From an uncultured Piscinibacter sp. (GTDB lineage Bacteria > Pseudomonadota > Gammaproteobacteria > Burkholderiales > Burkholderiaceae_C), in NCBI RefSeq assembly GCF_937952055.1, contig NZ_CALFYO010000033.1, positions 260,688 through 324,687 of the forward strand: a stretch of 64,000 nucleotides of DNA, written 5' to 3'. Of this stretch, positions 18,966 through 28,165 are shown in pieces. The notes beneath the pieces were generated by a model. It made no database searches and was not told the DNA's origin. It saw nothing but the letters and a program-made list of their open reading frames with translations. Each line of letters begins with the position of its first letter. The stretch's first letter is position 1. The position numbers and the translations under genes are program-made.

Positions 18966-20628
18966 GTGGCCCGCTCTCAACTGGGGGGGCTGCGCCGGGA
19001 CAACGCAGTGCGCAAAGCGAAGGCACCGATGATGCGCCACAGCGCGAGCAGCGCGCAAGCGCCGGCCAGCGCGAGCAGGCGCGTGTAGTGCTTTCCTCTT
19101 GTCCTGGCGTGCCCACCTGTTCACGATGCGGCGAAGACAAGGTGGACGAACTGAGACGTCGAAAGTCGCGTTCGGCTCGTGACCTGCCGCGCGCGCGTGC
19201 CGGTGCGACAGTCGGCAAGGGATCTCGCGCGCTGCTCCAATCGTCATGGCCAGGGTCAGCGCCCGCAGCACGTCCGATGGCGGGCGTTGGCGCCTGCGCA
19301 CGGAGTCCCGGACGAATGGCCGCAAGCGGCCTGGGATCGTGAGTACCGCCCGCGTTGGCTGCGGACGGCAAGCGCTGCAAAGCGATCGGAAGCCGCTGTG
19401 GGCGCCTGTGTCAGCAACCGGTCGGAGCTGGACAGGCAGTGCGCATTTTCAGGGATGATGCGGGACTGCATCGTCCGACGGATCAGAACCATTCAAGGTC
19501 AGATCCCGTCGACTTGCCCGCCCATTTCACGCTGATTCGCGCCGACGGACCGGACCATCTGGCAAATGCGGGCTGAGAGCAATGAGGGGCCACTCAGTTC
19601 GTGCACTCACAGTTGAGTCGGTGCAAGTGCCGAACCTCTAAGTGGCAGACCAGATCGCTTCTGAACGTCACTCCTTGGTCTCGACTTGCGGGACGAGAGC
19701 GGTCGATCCGCAGGGGTTGAGTAGTTGCCAGCGGCAGACTCTGCGTCCTCGTATTGAGACCGCACGTGCAGGGCTACCTCGCCATCGAGATGCGAGCCGA
19801 CGATCAGTCCCAATGAAATCAACGACTTGCGAGAAAAATGTCTGACAGATGACAGCAGATGGCTGTCAATGTGTTGTCGTTGAAAGCGTCTTTGAGCGCT
19901 ACTTGCATGCGCGGGCTACCTCGGAACTCGACGACGAATATGGTTGTGTGACGTCCGAGGGGGCGGCATTCCGAGCTCAACGAACTCGACGCCGAACCCA
20001 AGGGTGCCCGCATTCACCTCGTCGGCAAAGCCGGACGGCGTCGCAGCATTGTGCGTCCGCTTCAGACTGGCTGCTGCCGTGCGCGTTCGGCGGCAAGAAG
20101 TCGGCGGACCTCGGAATCCTGACTTTGGCTGTCTCTCAGTCCCAGCGTCGGCTACGACCCTGCAATCAGTAGGTCACTAACGGTTGATCGGTGACGCCGA
20201 CAAACTACGGCTGGAGCAAGTCGAGTGACCGGTCTGGCCGTCGGCGAACTCATCATCCCGACCCTCTGCTGACTCAGCATCTGCGGATCTGACTGCCGCA
20301 AAGCGGGCATTGAGCTCAACTTTCCCGCTCACCGCGGCTCGGCGGGCTTCGACGTCGAGACCTCGCCGTTGGACCGCAAGCTGGTGGTGCAACTGGCTAC
20401 TTGCGGGTTCACGCAGGTCGGGCTGAGCGTGGTTCACTGCGGCGGGCACAACGGAAACATCGAGTTCGCTCACCACGGGCGCACGATCGTCTCCTGATGG
20501 TCGATTTGTGGCTCGAGATACAGGGACCACAGCCTCGGCACGGGCCGAGGCTGTGTCGTTTCAAGCACCGGAGCGTTCGAAAGCGCGGTGTTGTGCCCGC
20601 TGCAGGGGCCAAGTCTGGAGGCAGTCCG
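18966..20628. other. Gene-poor region, probably decayed sequence
   Basis: About 1.66 kb without a convincing gene. Base composition drops and codon bias disappears after about 19,400; the frames here are short and broken. The only notable open stretch is at 20273-20494 on the plus strand: 74 codons without an ATG, ending VVHCGGHNGNIEFAHHGRTIVS-like sequence before a TGA. It has credible composition and may be the 3' remnant of a lost gene that I do not recognise. Nothing in the stretch resembles a transposase or an RNA gene. Confidence 0.5.
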
Positions 20629-20949
20629 ATGATCTACAAGTCCCAGTGCAAGGCCACCGGCGACGTACTCATGCTGGGCCTGGGCGGCGATGAGGTGCCG
20701 CGCGCGATGGGCATCGCCCTGGCAACCCGGGGCGTTATCGAGCCTGCGGCCAGGTCCGTGGCGATTGAGGCGATCGAGGCAGCCGTGGCACGTGACAGCG
20801 CGGCGCAGGACCTGTCCGGGCATGCGGCCCGAGAGGGCGCGGCGCCACCCGAAGACGGCGGCATGACCCTGCGCCAGAGGGCGTGGCCGCTGACGGAGAT
20901 GATCAAGCGGGCCCAGGCGGCCCGGAAACCTATCGTCACGGGCACCTGA
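20629..20949 (+). CDS. DUF1840 domain-containing protein
   Basis: A 106-residue small cytoplasmic protein of a family largely confined to Betaproteobacteria. The N-terminus MIYKSQCKATGDVLMLG, the central GVIEPAARSVAIEAIEAAV and the C-terminal LRQRAWPLTEMIKRA are the three conserved blocks. Function is unknown. TGGAGG precedes ATG 20629, and the longer open frame upstream has no family similarity. It is isolated in a gene-poor stretch. Confidence 0.88.
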   Translation: MIYKSQCKATGDVLMLGLGGDEVPRAMGIALATRGVIEPAARSVAIEAIEAAVARDSAAQDLSGHAAREGAAPPEDGGMTLRQRAWPLTEMIKRAQAARKPIVTGT

Positions 20950-21391
20950 TCCGGCCCCGGGGCTCGACCGCCGCCGTTGGTCGTCGACGCCATGGCTGGC
21001 CCCGGCCGTTGTCGTGCGGAGCACGGCAGCACGTCGGCGATGCCGAGCGGGTCCGATGACCGCGGGAAGCAAGGTGCGTTCGTGGATCTTCACGCTGCGC
21101 GAGCGTCGATGTGAGGCTGGCGGGCCGCGGCACGCGATCGCGGACGTCAGGCCCTTCTGCCGCGCCCGTGTGGCGGGCTGCGACTCGCGCTACGCCGATC
21201 GTGCGATGCATCGAGAAGGACCGACCCGCCGCCTCCTCGCAGTGGCAGACGCTGGGCTCAGGCCATCCGCTGCGGACCGAGTCCGGGCCCGTGGTCAAGG
21301 CGAGGATACGCACTGACCTCCGTCAAGACCGGGGCGCGGCGGCCAAGGTAGAAATGGTCGCGGCGGTTGCGTATGGGGAAGATCTGATCCG
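20950..21391. other. Gap with no recognisable gene
   Basis: About 440 bp between the DUF1840 gene and the cyclopropane-synthase-like gene. Open frames are short and in conflicting phases, and none has family similarity. The final bases contain GGGGAAG about 9 bases ahead of ATG 21392, which serves as its ribosome site. Confidence 0.5.
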
Positions 21392-22642
21392 ATGACGACT
21401 GTGCCCTCGCGCGCCGCCCGGCAGGGCGGCCTATCCTTGTCACAGGCGCTGGTTCGGCGCATCGTCGACAGCGTGGCCGAGGGCCAGAAGTACCACCTGA
21501 AGGTGGTCTTCGCCGACGGCAGCGTTCACCACAGCAGCCGGCTCGGAGAGCCGGACATCACGATCATCTTCCGCAAGACCTCCGCGCAATGGCGGATGGC
21601 GTTCGGCGGCGTCTTCGAGTTCCTCGAGTCGTACTTCAGAGGCGACGTCGACATCATCGGCGAGCACGGCCTGCGCCGGTTGATCCACCTCGGCTACCGC
21701 AGGCCGTTCGGGCGGTTCGAGCATCCGCTGACGTGCCTAAAGCGGCACTGGCTCGAGTGGCGCCAGAACAACCGGGATCGCGATCAGGCCAGGCGCAATG
21801 CCACCTTCCACTACGGCCTGCCGATGGAGTTCTTCCATCTCGTGCTTGGCGAGACGTACGGTTACAGCGAGGGGCTCTGGACCGATGCGACGCGCGGACT
21901 CGACCAGGCGCAGCACGACAACTTCGATCTCATCTGCCGCAAGCTGCGGTTGCAGCCGGGCGACAGGCTGGTCGAGGTCGGCCCGGGCTGGGGCTACATG
22001 TCCATGCTCGCCGCGCGGAAGTATGGTGCCGTGGTGACGGCCTATGGACTCGTCGCCAGCCAGAACGACGGCATGCGCCGGCTGATGCAGGCCCGGGGCT
22101 TCCGCGGCGACCTCACGCTTGTCGAGAAGGACCATCGCGACCTCTCCGACGAGCCCGGCCGGTACGACCGCTTCGTGTCGATCGGCGTGCACGAACACGC
22201 GGGACGCGACTGCAACGAGGCGTGGATTCGCAGCATCGCCCTCGGGCTGCGGGCCGGTGGCATCGGCCTGATCTCCGCCACGTTCAACATGCAGGCGCGG
22301 CCCACCAACTACTGCACGATCAAGCACATCTTCCCCGGCGGCTACATTCCCAGCCTGGCACAGACGCTGTCGCTGATGGAAAGGCATGGGTTGAACCTGC
22401 TCTCGATCGAGAACCGGTCGTACCACTACCACCGCACGGTGGTCCATTGGCTCACGAACTTCGAGACGAACTGGGAGCGCATTCGCTCGATAGACCCCGC
22501 CCGATTTGACGAAGCCTTCCGCCGGGCGTGGCTTTTCTATCTGGGCGGCGCGGCAGAAACCTTCGAGGCTGCGCAGGAAACTATCAACTGCTACCACGTC
22601 ACGTTCGTCAAGGGGCACGGCACGGATGCCGATCCGCGTTGA
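21392..22642 (+). CDS. Cyclopropane-fatty-acyl-phospholipid synthase-like SAM methyltransferase
   Basis: A 416-residue protein with the two-part layout of the Cfa family: an N-terminal SCP2/lipid-binding-like region (residues 1-125, with FRGDVDIIGEHGL) and a SAM-dependent methyltransferase domain starting at the YHYG-type motif (FHYGLPMEFF). The SAM-binding loop reads LVEVGPGWGYMSML, followed by YDRFVSIGVHEHAG and the IKHIFPGGYIPSL block. Cfa enzymes methylenate cis double bonds of membrane phospholipids. The motifs deviate somewhat from classical Cfa (GPGWG instead of GCGWG, HEHAG instead of EHVG), so another lipid methyl transfer is possible. Confidence 0.85.
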   Translation: MTTVPSRAARQGGLSLSQALVRRIVDSVAEGQKYHLKVVFADGSVHHSSRLGEPDITIIFRKTSAQWRMAFGGVFEFLESYFRGDVDIIGEHGLRRLIHLGYRRPFGRFEHPLTCLKRHWLEWRQNNRDRDQARRNATFHYGLPMEFFHLVLGETYGYSEGLWTDATRGLDQAQHDNFDLICRKLRLQPGDRLVEVGPGWGYMSMLAARKYGAVVTAYGLVASQNDGMRRLMQARGFRGDLTLVEKDHRDLSDEPGRYDRFVSIGVHEHAGRDCNEAWIRSIALGLRAGGIGLISATFNMQARPTNYCTIKHIFPGGYIPSLAQTLSLMERHGLNLLSIENRSYHYHRTVVHWLTNFETNWERIRSIDPARFDEAFRRAWLFYLGGAAETFEAAQETINCYHVTFVKGHGTDADPR

Positions 22643-22755
22643 TGGCGAGCGACTCGCCAGGTCCATGGCCGACGAGCTGGCGGTGGCTGACCGCAACTTG
22701 CTGGCGTCGGCGCCGGTAAGCCACGCCCGGACGGGCGTTCCGCCGAGCCGCGATG

Positions 22756-24105
22756 TCATCCCACCTCCCGTTCGAGAAGCCCGTCATGCGCGGGCAACGA
22801 CATGAGCAGTGCAACACCCGCCACCGCGGAAAGGACGGATGCCGCGAAGATTCCCAGCTTCGCGCTGTTGACCAGACTCGAGTCGAAGGCCAGATTGGCA
22901 ATGAAGAGTGCCATCGTGAAGCCGATTCCGGCGAGCACCCCCCCGCCAGCCAGTGATCTCCAAGTCAGATCCGGGGAGCGCACGGCGATGCCAGAGCGCA
23001 CCGCCAGCCATGTGAACGATAGGACACCGATGGGTTTGCCAAGAGCGAAACCGACGAACACCGCCAGCGTGACGGAGGTGCCGAGACCCTCCGAAGACAG
23101 CGGCAGGCCGGCGTTGGCGAACGCGAAGAGCGGCATGACCACGAAGGCGACCCACGGGTGCAACTGGATTTCCAGACGCTCGACCGGAGACAGCGCCTCG
23201 CGCGCTGCGATCTCGGCCATCTGCAAGGTCTGACGACCCTTGGTGTCGCCGCTTCCGTGGTCGCCGGCTGGATGCGCTACGACCTGGTTCAAGATGCCGT
23301 AAAGACGCTCGTCGGTGACCCATCTGCGGGCCGGCGTCATCAACCCCAGTACCACGCCAGTCAGCGTTGCGTGGATGCCCGATGCGTCCACCGCGAGCCA
23401 GATGAAAGCGCCCGCCAAGGAGTAAAGCGCAAGACTTCGTATGCCGATCAACGCCATCCCGTGAACAAGCACGATGCCGAGCGCGCCCAAGGCGAGCGCG
23501 CCCCAGGCCACGTGGCTGCTGTAGCCGATGGCGACGACAAGAATCGCACCGAGATCATCGACGATCGCCAGCGAGAGCATGAACACGCGCAGGCTCTGCG
23601 GGATGCGCGATCCCAGAAGCGCAAGGCAGCCGATGACGAACGCGGTATCGGTTGCCATGACGGTGCCCCAGCCGCTTTGGCCCGGTTGGCCCGACTGCAG
23701 CACCAGATAGAGCGCGGCCGGCACCAGCATCCCACCGAGCGCAGCGGCAATGGATAGCGCGGCCACGCGCGGCTTGTTCAGTTCGCCCAGGACCAGCTCT
23801 CGCTTGAGCTCCAATGCGACGACGAAGAAGAACAGCGTCATCAGCCCATCGTTGATCCACTCCCGCAGCGAGCGGGCGAATGTCCACGTGCCGATCTGAA
23901 GACCGATCGGCGTCTCCCAGATCTGCTCGAACTGGTGCGCCCAGGGGGAGTTGGAGATCAGCAGGGCGGCGACCGTGAGCAGCAGAAGAACGACTCCCCC
24001 GGCGGCCTCGATGCGAAAGAACCGGGTCACCCGTCTTGTGAGCCGATCGACCAGTTCCTTCGGCAGTTGAGTGGTTCCGGTCGTGACGGTTCGGTCTTCA
24101 CTCAT
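22756..24105 (-). CDS. nhaA: Na+/H+ antiporter NhaA
   Basis: A 449-residue, 12-helix sodium/proton antiporter. The functional core is intact: MATDTAFVIG contains the Asp equivalent to E. coli Asp133, and LAIVDDLGAI contains the Asp163-Asp164 pair that binds Na+ and protons. FFFVVALELKRELVLGEL and the late FVMPLFAFANAG are family signatures. It is longer than E. coli NhaA (388), mainly from a soluble loop of about 50 residues before the last helices. It pumps Na+ out in exchange for protons at alkaline pH or high salt. Start ATG 24105. Its neighbours include envelope-stress genes. Confidence 0.95.
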   Translation of the reverse strand: MSEDRTVTTGTTQLPKELVDRLTRRVTRFFRIEAAGGVVLLLLTVAALLISNSPWAHQFEQIWETPIGLQIGTWTFARSLREWINDGLMTLFFFVVALELKRELVLGELNKPRVAALSIAAALGGMLVPAALYLVLQSGQPGQSGWGTVMATDTAFVIGCLALLGSRIPQSLRVFMLSLAIVDDLGAILVVAIGYSSHVAWGALALGALGIVLVHGMALIGIRSLALYSLAGAFIWLAVDASGIHATLTGVVLGLMTPARRWVTDERLYGILNQVVAHPAGDHGSGDTKGRQTLQMAEIAAREALSPVERLEIQLHPWVAFVVMPLFAFANAGLPLSSEGLGTSVTLAVFVGFALGKPIGVLSFTWLAVRSGIAVRSPDLTWRSLAGGGVLAGIGFTMALFIANLAFDSSLVNSAKLGIFAASVLSAVAGVALLMSLPAHDGLLEREVG

Positions 24106-24170
24106 GGTCAGTGCCTGGGATGCATTGCAACGGAAGGATCGGGAGGGCTGAAGCCCGTGCCGCAGGCCGA

Positions 24171-25487
24171 TCAGCTGCGCGGCGCCGCAGTTTCTTCGAG
24201 GTGAAGGGTCAGCTGCGACGTGGGCGCGAGACCGAGGGCACGGGCCTCCTGGTCCCAGTGCGACAAGTCCGCCGCATCAATGCCGGCACGCGCCGCCCGT
24301 GCCAAGGTCCGCTGCACCAGTTCCTGCGCCGCTTTCGCCACGGCCGGCGGCGCGTTGTGAACCAGCGCGTCGAGATGGCGCAGCAGCTGCCGCATGACGT
24401 CGAACTGCTCCGCGCTGCAGCGGGCAATCGGCTCGTAGGCGATGGCCACCAGCGCCGCCGGTGACGCCGGGGCGGCCGTGACGCGGTCGCGGACCTTGGC
24501 GTCGGCGTCCTCCGGCGCGCTGAAGGTCTGCACCAGCAGGCGCGTCTGGCTGCCCAGCACGGCGATCGCCGTGCCGGGGTCGTTGACCGCGGGCGACAAC
24601 GCACGCTGCGCGATCTCCGCCAGCATGATCAGCCCGTAGGCGGCGTCCTGCTCGATGGTGCGCTCGGCCCCAATCACGAAGGCCTTGCGCACGCCAGTTT
24701 CCAAGGCGTCGCGACCGTCGTCGTCCGCCATCGTCAGCAACCAAGCCAGCGGCGACATCGGGTGCACCAGGTCCCCGGGACTCGCGCTCACGTGAACCTG
24801 TCCATCGCACCCTTCTGCGAGCGCCTGCAGTGCGTCCACGTCGACGAACTGCACGTGGCCCGTGAGCGTCGAGCGCACCGGCTTGGCGCCGGCCGGTGGC
24901 TCGGCGGCAGCGCGCGCGCCACTCAGGGGTGCCCGGGCATAGCGCCCGAGGGTCTTGCCGGTGGCGCGCTCGACGGTTTCGATGGTGTGCGACACGCGGC
25001 CGATACGCGTCAGCACGTCGATGTAGCTCATGAACGAGACCACGACCCAGGCCAGCACGCCCAGCGTGCACATGAACAGCGCCATGCGGCCGGGCGCGCC
25101 GTAGCGGCCCGTTCCCAGCGCGATGAAGCCGACGATGGAGAAGATGAAAGCGGCCAGGAACACCGCCACCGCTTTTTGGGACCGCGGCTCCGCCACGACC
25201 AGCCGGGTCGCGCTCGGCGTGCCGGCGTTGGCGGCCGACGCGTAGGCGTTGACGAGCACCGACAGCGAGAAGGTGCTCACCGCCAGCATGCTGGACGCCA
25301 TGATGCGCAACAGGTCGTCGACCACTTCGGTCTGGAACGGAGGCAGCCAGTCCGAGGGCACCCAGAGATCGGCCAGCGCCGAGGCGAAAGCCGCCCCCAC
25401 GGCCGCCGCGCTCCAGACTGCCGGGCGCCACCACAGCGTCTGGCGGACACGCCCCCACAACAGTCGAATTCGGTTCAGGTCGGGCAT
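24171..25487 (-). CDS. DUF2254 family membrane protein
   Basis: A 438-residue protein with four N-terminal membrane helices within residues 1-150. FSLSVLVNAYASAANAGTP lies after helix 2, and helix 4 leads into VSFMSYIDVLTRIGRV. A large cytoplasmic domain follows, with RALSPAVNDPGTAIA, the most conserved motif of DUF2254. Function is unestablished; homologues are broadly distributed predicted membrane proteins. I start at ATG 25487 because the much longer open frame upstream runs antisense through the BON and CsbD genes. The stop lies 65 bp upstream of nhaA, so both may be one leftward transcription unit. Confidence 0.88.
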   Translation of the reverse strand: MPDLNRIRLLWGRVRQTLWWRPAVWSAAAVGAAFASALADLWVPSDWLPPFQTEVVDDLLRIMASSMLAVSTFSLSVLVNAYASAANAGTPSATRLVVAEPRSQKAVAVFLAAFIFSIVGFIALGTGRYGAPGRMALFMCTLGVLAWVVVSFMSYIDVLTRIGRVSHTIETVERATGKTLGRYARAPLSGARAAAEPPAGAKPVRSTLTGHVQFVDVDALQALAEGCDGQVHVSASPGDLVHPMSPLAWLLTMADDDGRDALETGVRKAFVIGAERTIEQDAAYGLIMLAEIAQRALSPAVNDPGTAIAVLGSQTRLLVQTFSAPEDADAKVRDRVTAAPASPAALVAIAYEPIARCSAEQFDVMRQLLRHLDALVHNAPPAVAKAAQELVQRTLARAARAGIDAADLSHWDQEARALGLAPTSQLTLHLEETAAPRS

Positions 25488-25802
25488 CGAAGCGATGGAG
25501 ACTGCTCGGAGCAAGCGGCGCTCTGGGTTTCGAGCATGGCGCCAGCGTATCCGAAACCGTGCCGCCCTACGCGGGACTGCCATTGATCGTGCGCAACCGC
25601 CAAGTCGCACCAACGGCGCAGCCTCGGACTGTTGGTCTCGGCGTCTCGCCAAGAGTGGCCATGAGATCCGTGACGAGCCTGCGGGGGTTGGGGCGTCGTG
25701 GCCGGCGTGGCTCGTCTGTACGTTGCCGAACAGACTGCGCGGCGTCATGCGCGCAAATTTTGAATGATGAGGTGCCCTTTCCCCATCAACAGGAGCCGAA
25801 TC
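25488..25802. other. Divergent intergenic region between DUF2254 and BON lipoprotein genes
   Basis: This 315-bp gap must hold the promoters for both directions. I see no clear sigma-70 pair. AGGAG sits about 8 bases before the BON gene ATG. No small gene or RNA element is recognisable. Confidence 0.45.
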
Positions 25803-26117
25803 ATGAATTTCCGCAGCACACTTTCCGCCGTCGTGACCGGCGTCGCCATCCTGACCACCTCCGGCTGCGCAGTCGTGCGCGGACAGGAAAGCGCTGGCGC
25901 CTATGTCGATGACACCACGATCACGACCCAGGTCAAGGCCCGCATGCTCGACAACCCGGCCGTCGCCGGCACCAGCATCAGCGTTGAGACGCTGAATGGC
26001 ACCGTGATGTTGTCCGGCTTCGCCAAGAGTGCCACCGAGAAGGCCACCGCCGAGAAGATCGCTCGCGGCGTCAACGGCGTGAAGGCGGTCAACAACGAGA
26101 TCGCCGTTCGGCCCTGA
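25803..26117 (+). CDS. BON-domain lipoprotein
   Basis: A 104-residue precursor with a lipoprotein signal: a short hydrophobic segment and the lipobox LTTSGC, with the lipidated cysteine at residue 22. The rest is one BON domain (DDTTITTQVKARML, VSVETLNGTVMLSGF-type strands, VNGVKAVNNEI), as in OsmY and in phospholipid-binding BON proteins of the periplasm. Likely an envelope or osmotic-stress protein anchored in the outer membrane. AGGAG upstream supports ATG 25803 over the GTG/ATG 39 bases earlier. The CsbD gene follows after 76 bp in the same direction. Confidence 0.93.
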   Translation: MNFRSTLSAVVTGVAILTTSGCAVVRGQESAGAYVDDTTITTQVKARMLDNPAVAGTSISVETLNGTVMLSGFAKSATEKATAEKIARGVNGVKAVNNEIAVRP

Positions 26118-26193
26118 CCGCGGTTCGGGCCAGGTCGCGACGGGTTGCATGGGCTCGCCCGGGCATCGGGCGTCGACTTTCAAGGAGATTCGA

Positions 26194-26424
26194 ATGAACT
26201 GGGACCAGATCGCGGGGAACTGGAAGCAAGCTCGAGGCAAGGCCAAGGAACAATGGGGCAAGTTGACCGACGACGATCTCGATGTCGTGGCCGGGCGGCG
26301 CGATCAGCTGGCCGGCAAGATCCAGGAACGATACGGCGTGGCCAAGGACAAGGCCGAGGAGCAGCTTGCCGAATGGGAACGCAAGGCAAGCGACTCGTGG
26401 TTCTCCACGGACACGAAGAAGTAG
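26194..26424 (+). CDS. CsbD-family stress-response protein
   Basis: A 76-residue, highly charged helical protein. MNWDQIAGNWKQARGKAKEQWG and the LAGKIQERYGVAKDKAEEQL segment are the classical CsbD signature. CsbD proteins are general-stress proteins of unknown biochemical role, induced by sigma-B in Bacillus and by osmotic or phosphate stress elsewhere. A strong AAGGAG lies 6 bases ahead of ATG 26194. It belongs to a small stress group with the BON lipoprotein before it and the DUF1328 membrane protein after it. Confidence 0.94.
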   Translation: MNWDQIAGNWKQARGKAKEQWGKLTDDDLDVVAGRRDQLAGKIQERYGVAKDKAEEQLAEWERKASDSWFSTDTKK

Positions 26425-26499
26425 AGCCTTGCGCGCGCGCAAGCGCGTTCAGGTTCAACGACTCGGCGGCTCGGTGAGCGGCCGACCAGGAGTGTCACC

Positions 26500-26661
26500 A
26501 TGCTGCGTTACGCCATCGTCTTTCTTGTCATCGCGTTGATCGCCGCCGTGCTGGGCTTCAGCGGCATTGCAGCCAGCGCTGCAAGCGTTGCGAAGATCCT
26601 CTTTGTCGTCTTCCTGATCCTCGCAGTCGCCAGCTTCATCTTCGGCCGCGGCCGACGTTGA
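26500..26661 (+). CDS. DUF1328 (YtjA-like) small membrane protein
   Basis: A 53-residue protein. The sequence MLRYAIVFLVIALIAAVLGF, then a short GIAASAAS turn, then a second hydrophobic helix ending FIFGRGRR is the complete DUF1328 family pattern: two membrane helices and a positively charged C-terminus. AGGAG precedes the ATG by 8 bases. Function is unknown; the family is commonly found next to CsbD and BON genes, as here, which fits an envelope-stress role. Confidence 0.92.
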   Translation: MLRYAIVFLVIALIAAVLGFSGIAASAASVAKILFVVFLILAVASFIFGRGRR

Positions 26662-26790
26662 CGCCACCATTGGTGCGGCCATCGATCTTGCGCAGGTTTT
26701 GGCGAGCGGGGTCGCTCGTTGCGCGACCGCTGCTGCCTTGGTCCGGCCGAGCGCAATTTCCCATGCCGCGCTGCGAGTCGCGAGAATCGA

Positions 26791-27573
26791 ATGAGTGAAG
26801 ATCAGCATTCGGCAGGTGATGCGCTCCCTTCGGGCTGCGAGCTGATCGAAGTCCACGTCACGGCGCTGAGGCAGCTCTTCAATGCGATCGATGCATCACC
26901 ATTCCGCGAAAGGGACCTGGATCCGGGGGCAGATGAGTTCATCGTCGGATGGGCACGTGAAGCTTCGCACGGTGCACCTCTGGCACTACTGGTGTCTCTG
27001 GACAGGGATCCAGGCCCGGCCGACGAGCCGGCTGCCCTGCGCGACACCATCCATGCGCACTTCAGCCATCGGGCGAGGATCACGAGGAGTCGCCTGCGTC
27101 AGTTGCTCGGCATTGGTCGCATCAGTCTTCTTCTGGGGCTGGGATTCCTGGCCATCGCCGTCGGGCTGGGCGACCTCGTCGCAAGCGCGATGAAGGGTCG
27201 GCAGGTGGGCGAACTGCTGAGGCAGGGCCTGGTCATCTGCGGCTGGGTCGCCATGTGGCGTCCCTTGGAGATCTTCTTGTACGGCTGGTGGCCGATCCGC
27301 GCGGAGGCCCGGCTCTACGACCGGCTGAGCGCGATGCCCGTTCGCATCCTCTACAGAGGCACGGACCAACCTGACGCCTGGCGCCACGACTGGCCGGTGG
27401 TGCTGCCGACGCAAGTCATCCCGCAGAAGTCGCCGCCGCATGCCGCATCGGCTGAACGCATGGCGGAGCCGGCAGTGGACAGCAGCGTCCCCGAGCGGCA
27501 ACCGATTGGCTCGGTGGCATATGACACCTGTTCACCCAGCCGAAGACCAGGGGGAAGCAGAGCTCAACGTTGA
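26791..27573 (+). CDS. Hypothetical two-helix membrane protein
   Basis: A 260-residue protein of a conserved but uncharacterised proteobacterial type. The N-terminal soluble part contains VTALRQLFNAIDASPFRERDLD and EFIVGWARE, blocks that recur in homologous hypothetical proteins. Two membrane segments follow at about residues 112-134 (LLGIGRISLLLGLGFLAIAV) and 145-170, then a cytoplasmic tail. The last 60 residues are low-complexity. ATG 26791 lacks a strong ribosome site but is the first start with family-like sequence. It follows the stress group and may belong to it. Confidence 0.7.
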   Translation: MSEDQHSAGDALPSGCELIEVHVTALRQLFNAIDASPFRERDLDPGADEFIVGWAREASHGAPLALLVSLDRDPGPADEPAALRDTIHAHFSHRARITRSRLRQLLGIGRISLLLGLGFLAIAVGLGDLVASAMKGRQVGELLRQGLVICGWVAMWRPLEIFLYGWWPIRAEARLYDRLSAMPVRILYRGTDQPDAWRHDWPVVLPTQVIPQKSPPHAASAERMAEPAVDSSVPERQPIGSVAYDTCSPSRRPGGSRAQR

Positions 27574-28165
27574 CGCGCGGCTGCCCTGACCGGCAATGAG
27601 GCTCGGCGGCCTCACGTACCGAGCCATCGGCCACCGATGCTGAGGGTGTGGCCACAGGACGCGCATCCCAAGGCAATGGCCGACGTGGCAATTCGCCGTG
27701 AAGACCACGCTGCCCCGCATCTATCACGCCGATGGATTCCCCAGGCATGGCGCGGGTCAGATCCCCGGGGTGCAGTGCAGCGCCAACAGGCGCTCAGAGC
27801 GGCATGCCGGCCCTCCTCGTCGGGCACGCGCCACGACCGAGTCTTGGAGTCCTCCTCCTGGTGCGCACGCCATCGTTCTTCGTTCGCATCAACGACCCCC
27901 ACAGTGGGCATGCCGGTACCGGACAGTCGACAACGGTCGCTCCTGGACGGGTCCGGGTTCTCCCCGGACTCGCCATGACCTGACGCAGGCGGCCGATGGC
28001 CGCGTCCCGGAAGTCGGCTTCCTGGCGTGGCCTCGTACTCACACCATCGGCCAATTGCAGTCGTTCAAAATGCGCGAGGCCGTACGTTCTTGGAGATCTG
28101 GAGCAGCGGAAAGTCCAGGCTTTCGAGCAGTGCCGGCCTTGCCGCGCTCGGGTCGTTTGCAGTGT
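27574..28165. other. Gap with no recognisable gene
   Basis: About 590 bp between the membrane protein gene and the 3' end of the leftward amidohydrolase. All open frames here are short or continue antisense into the amidohydrolase. I see no tRNA, insertion-sequence end or convincing terminator. Confidence 0.45.
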
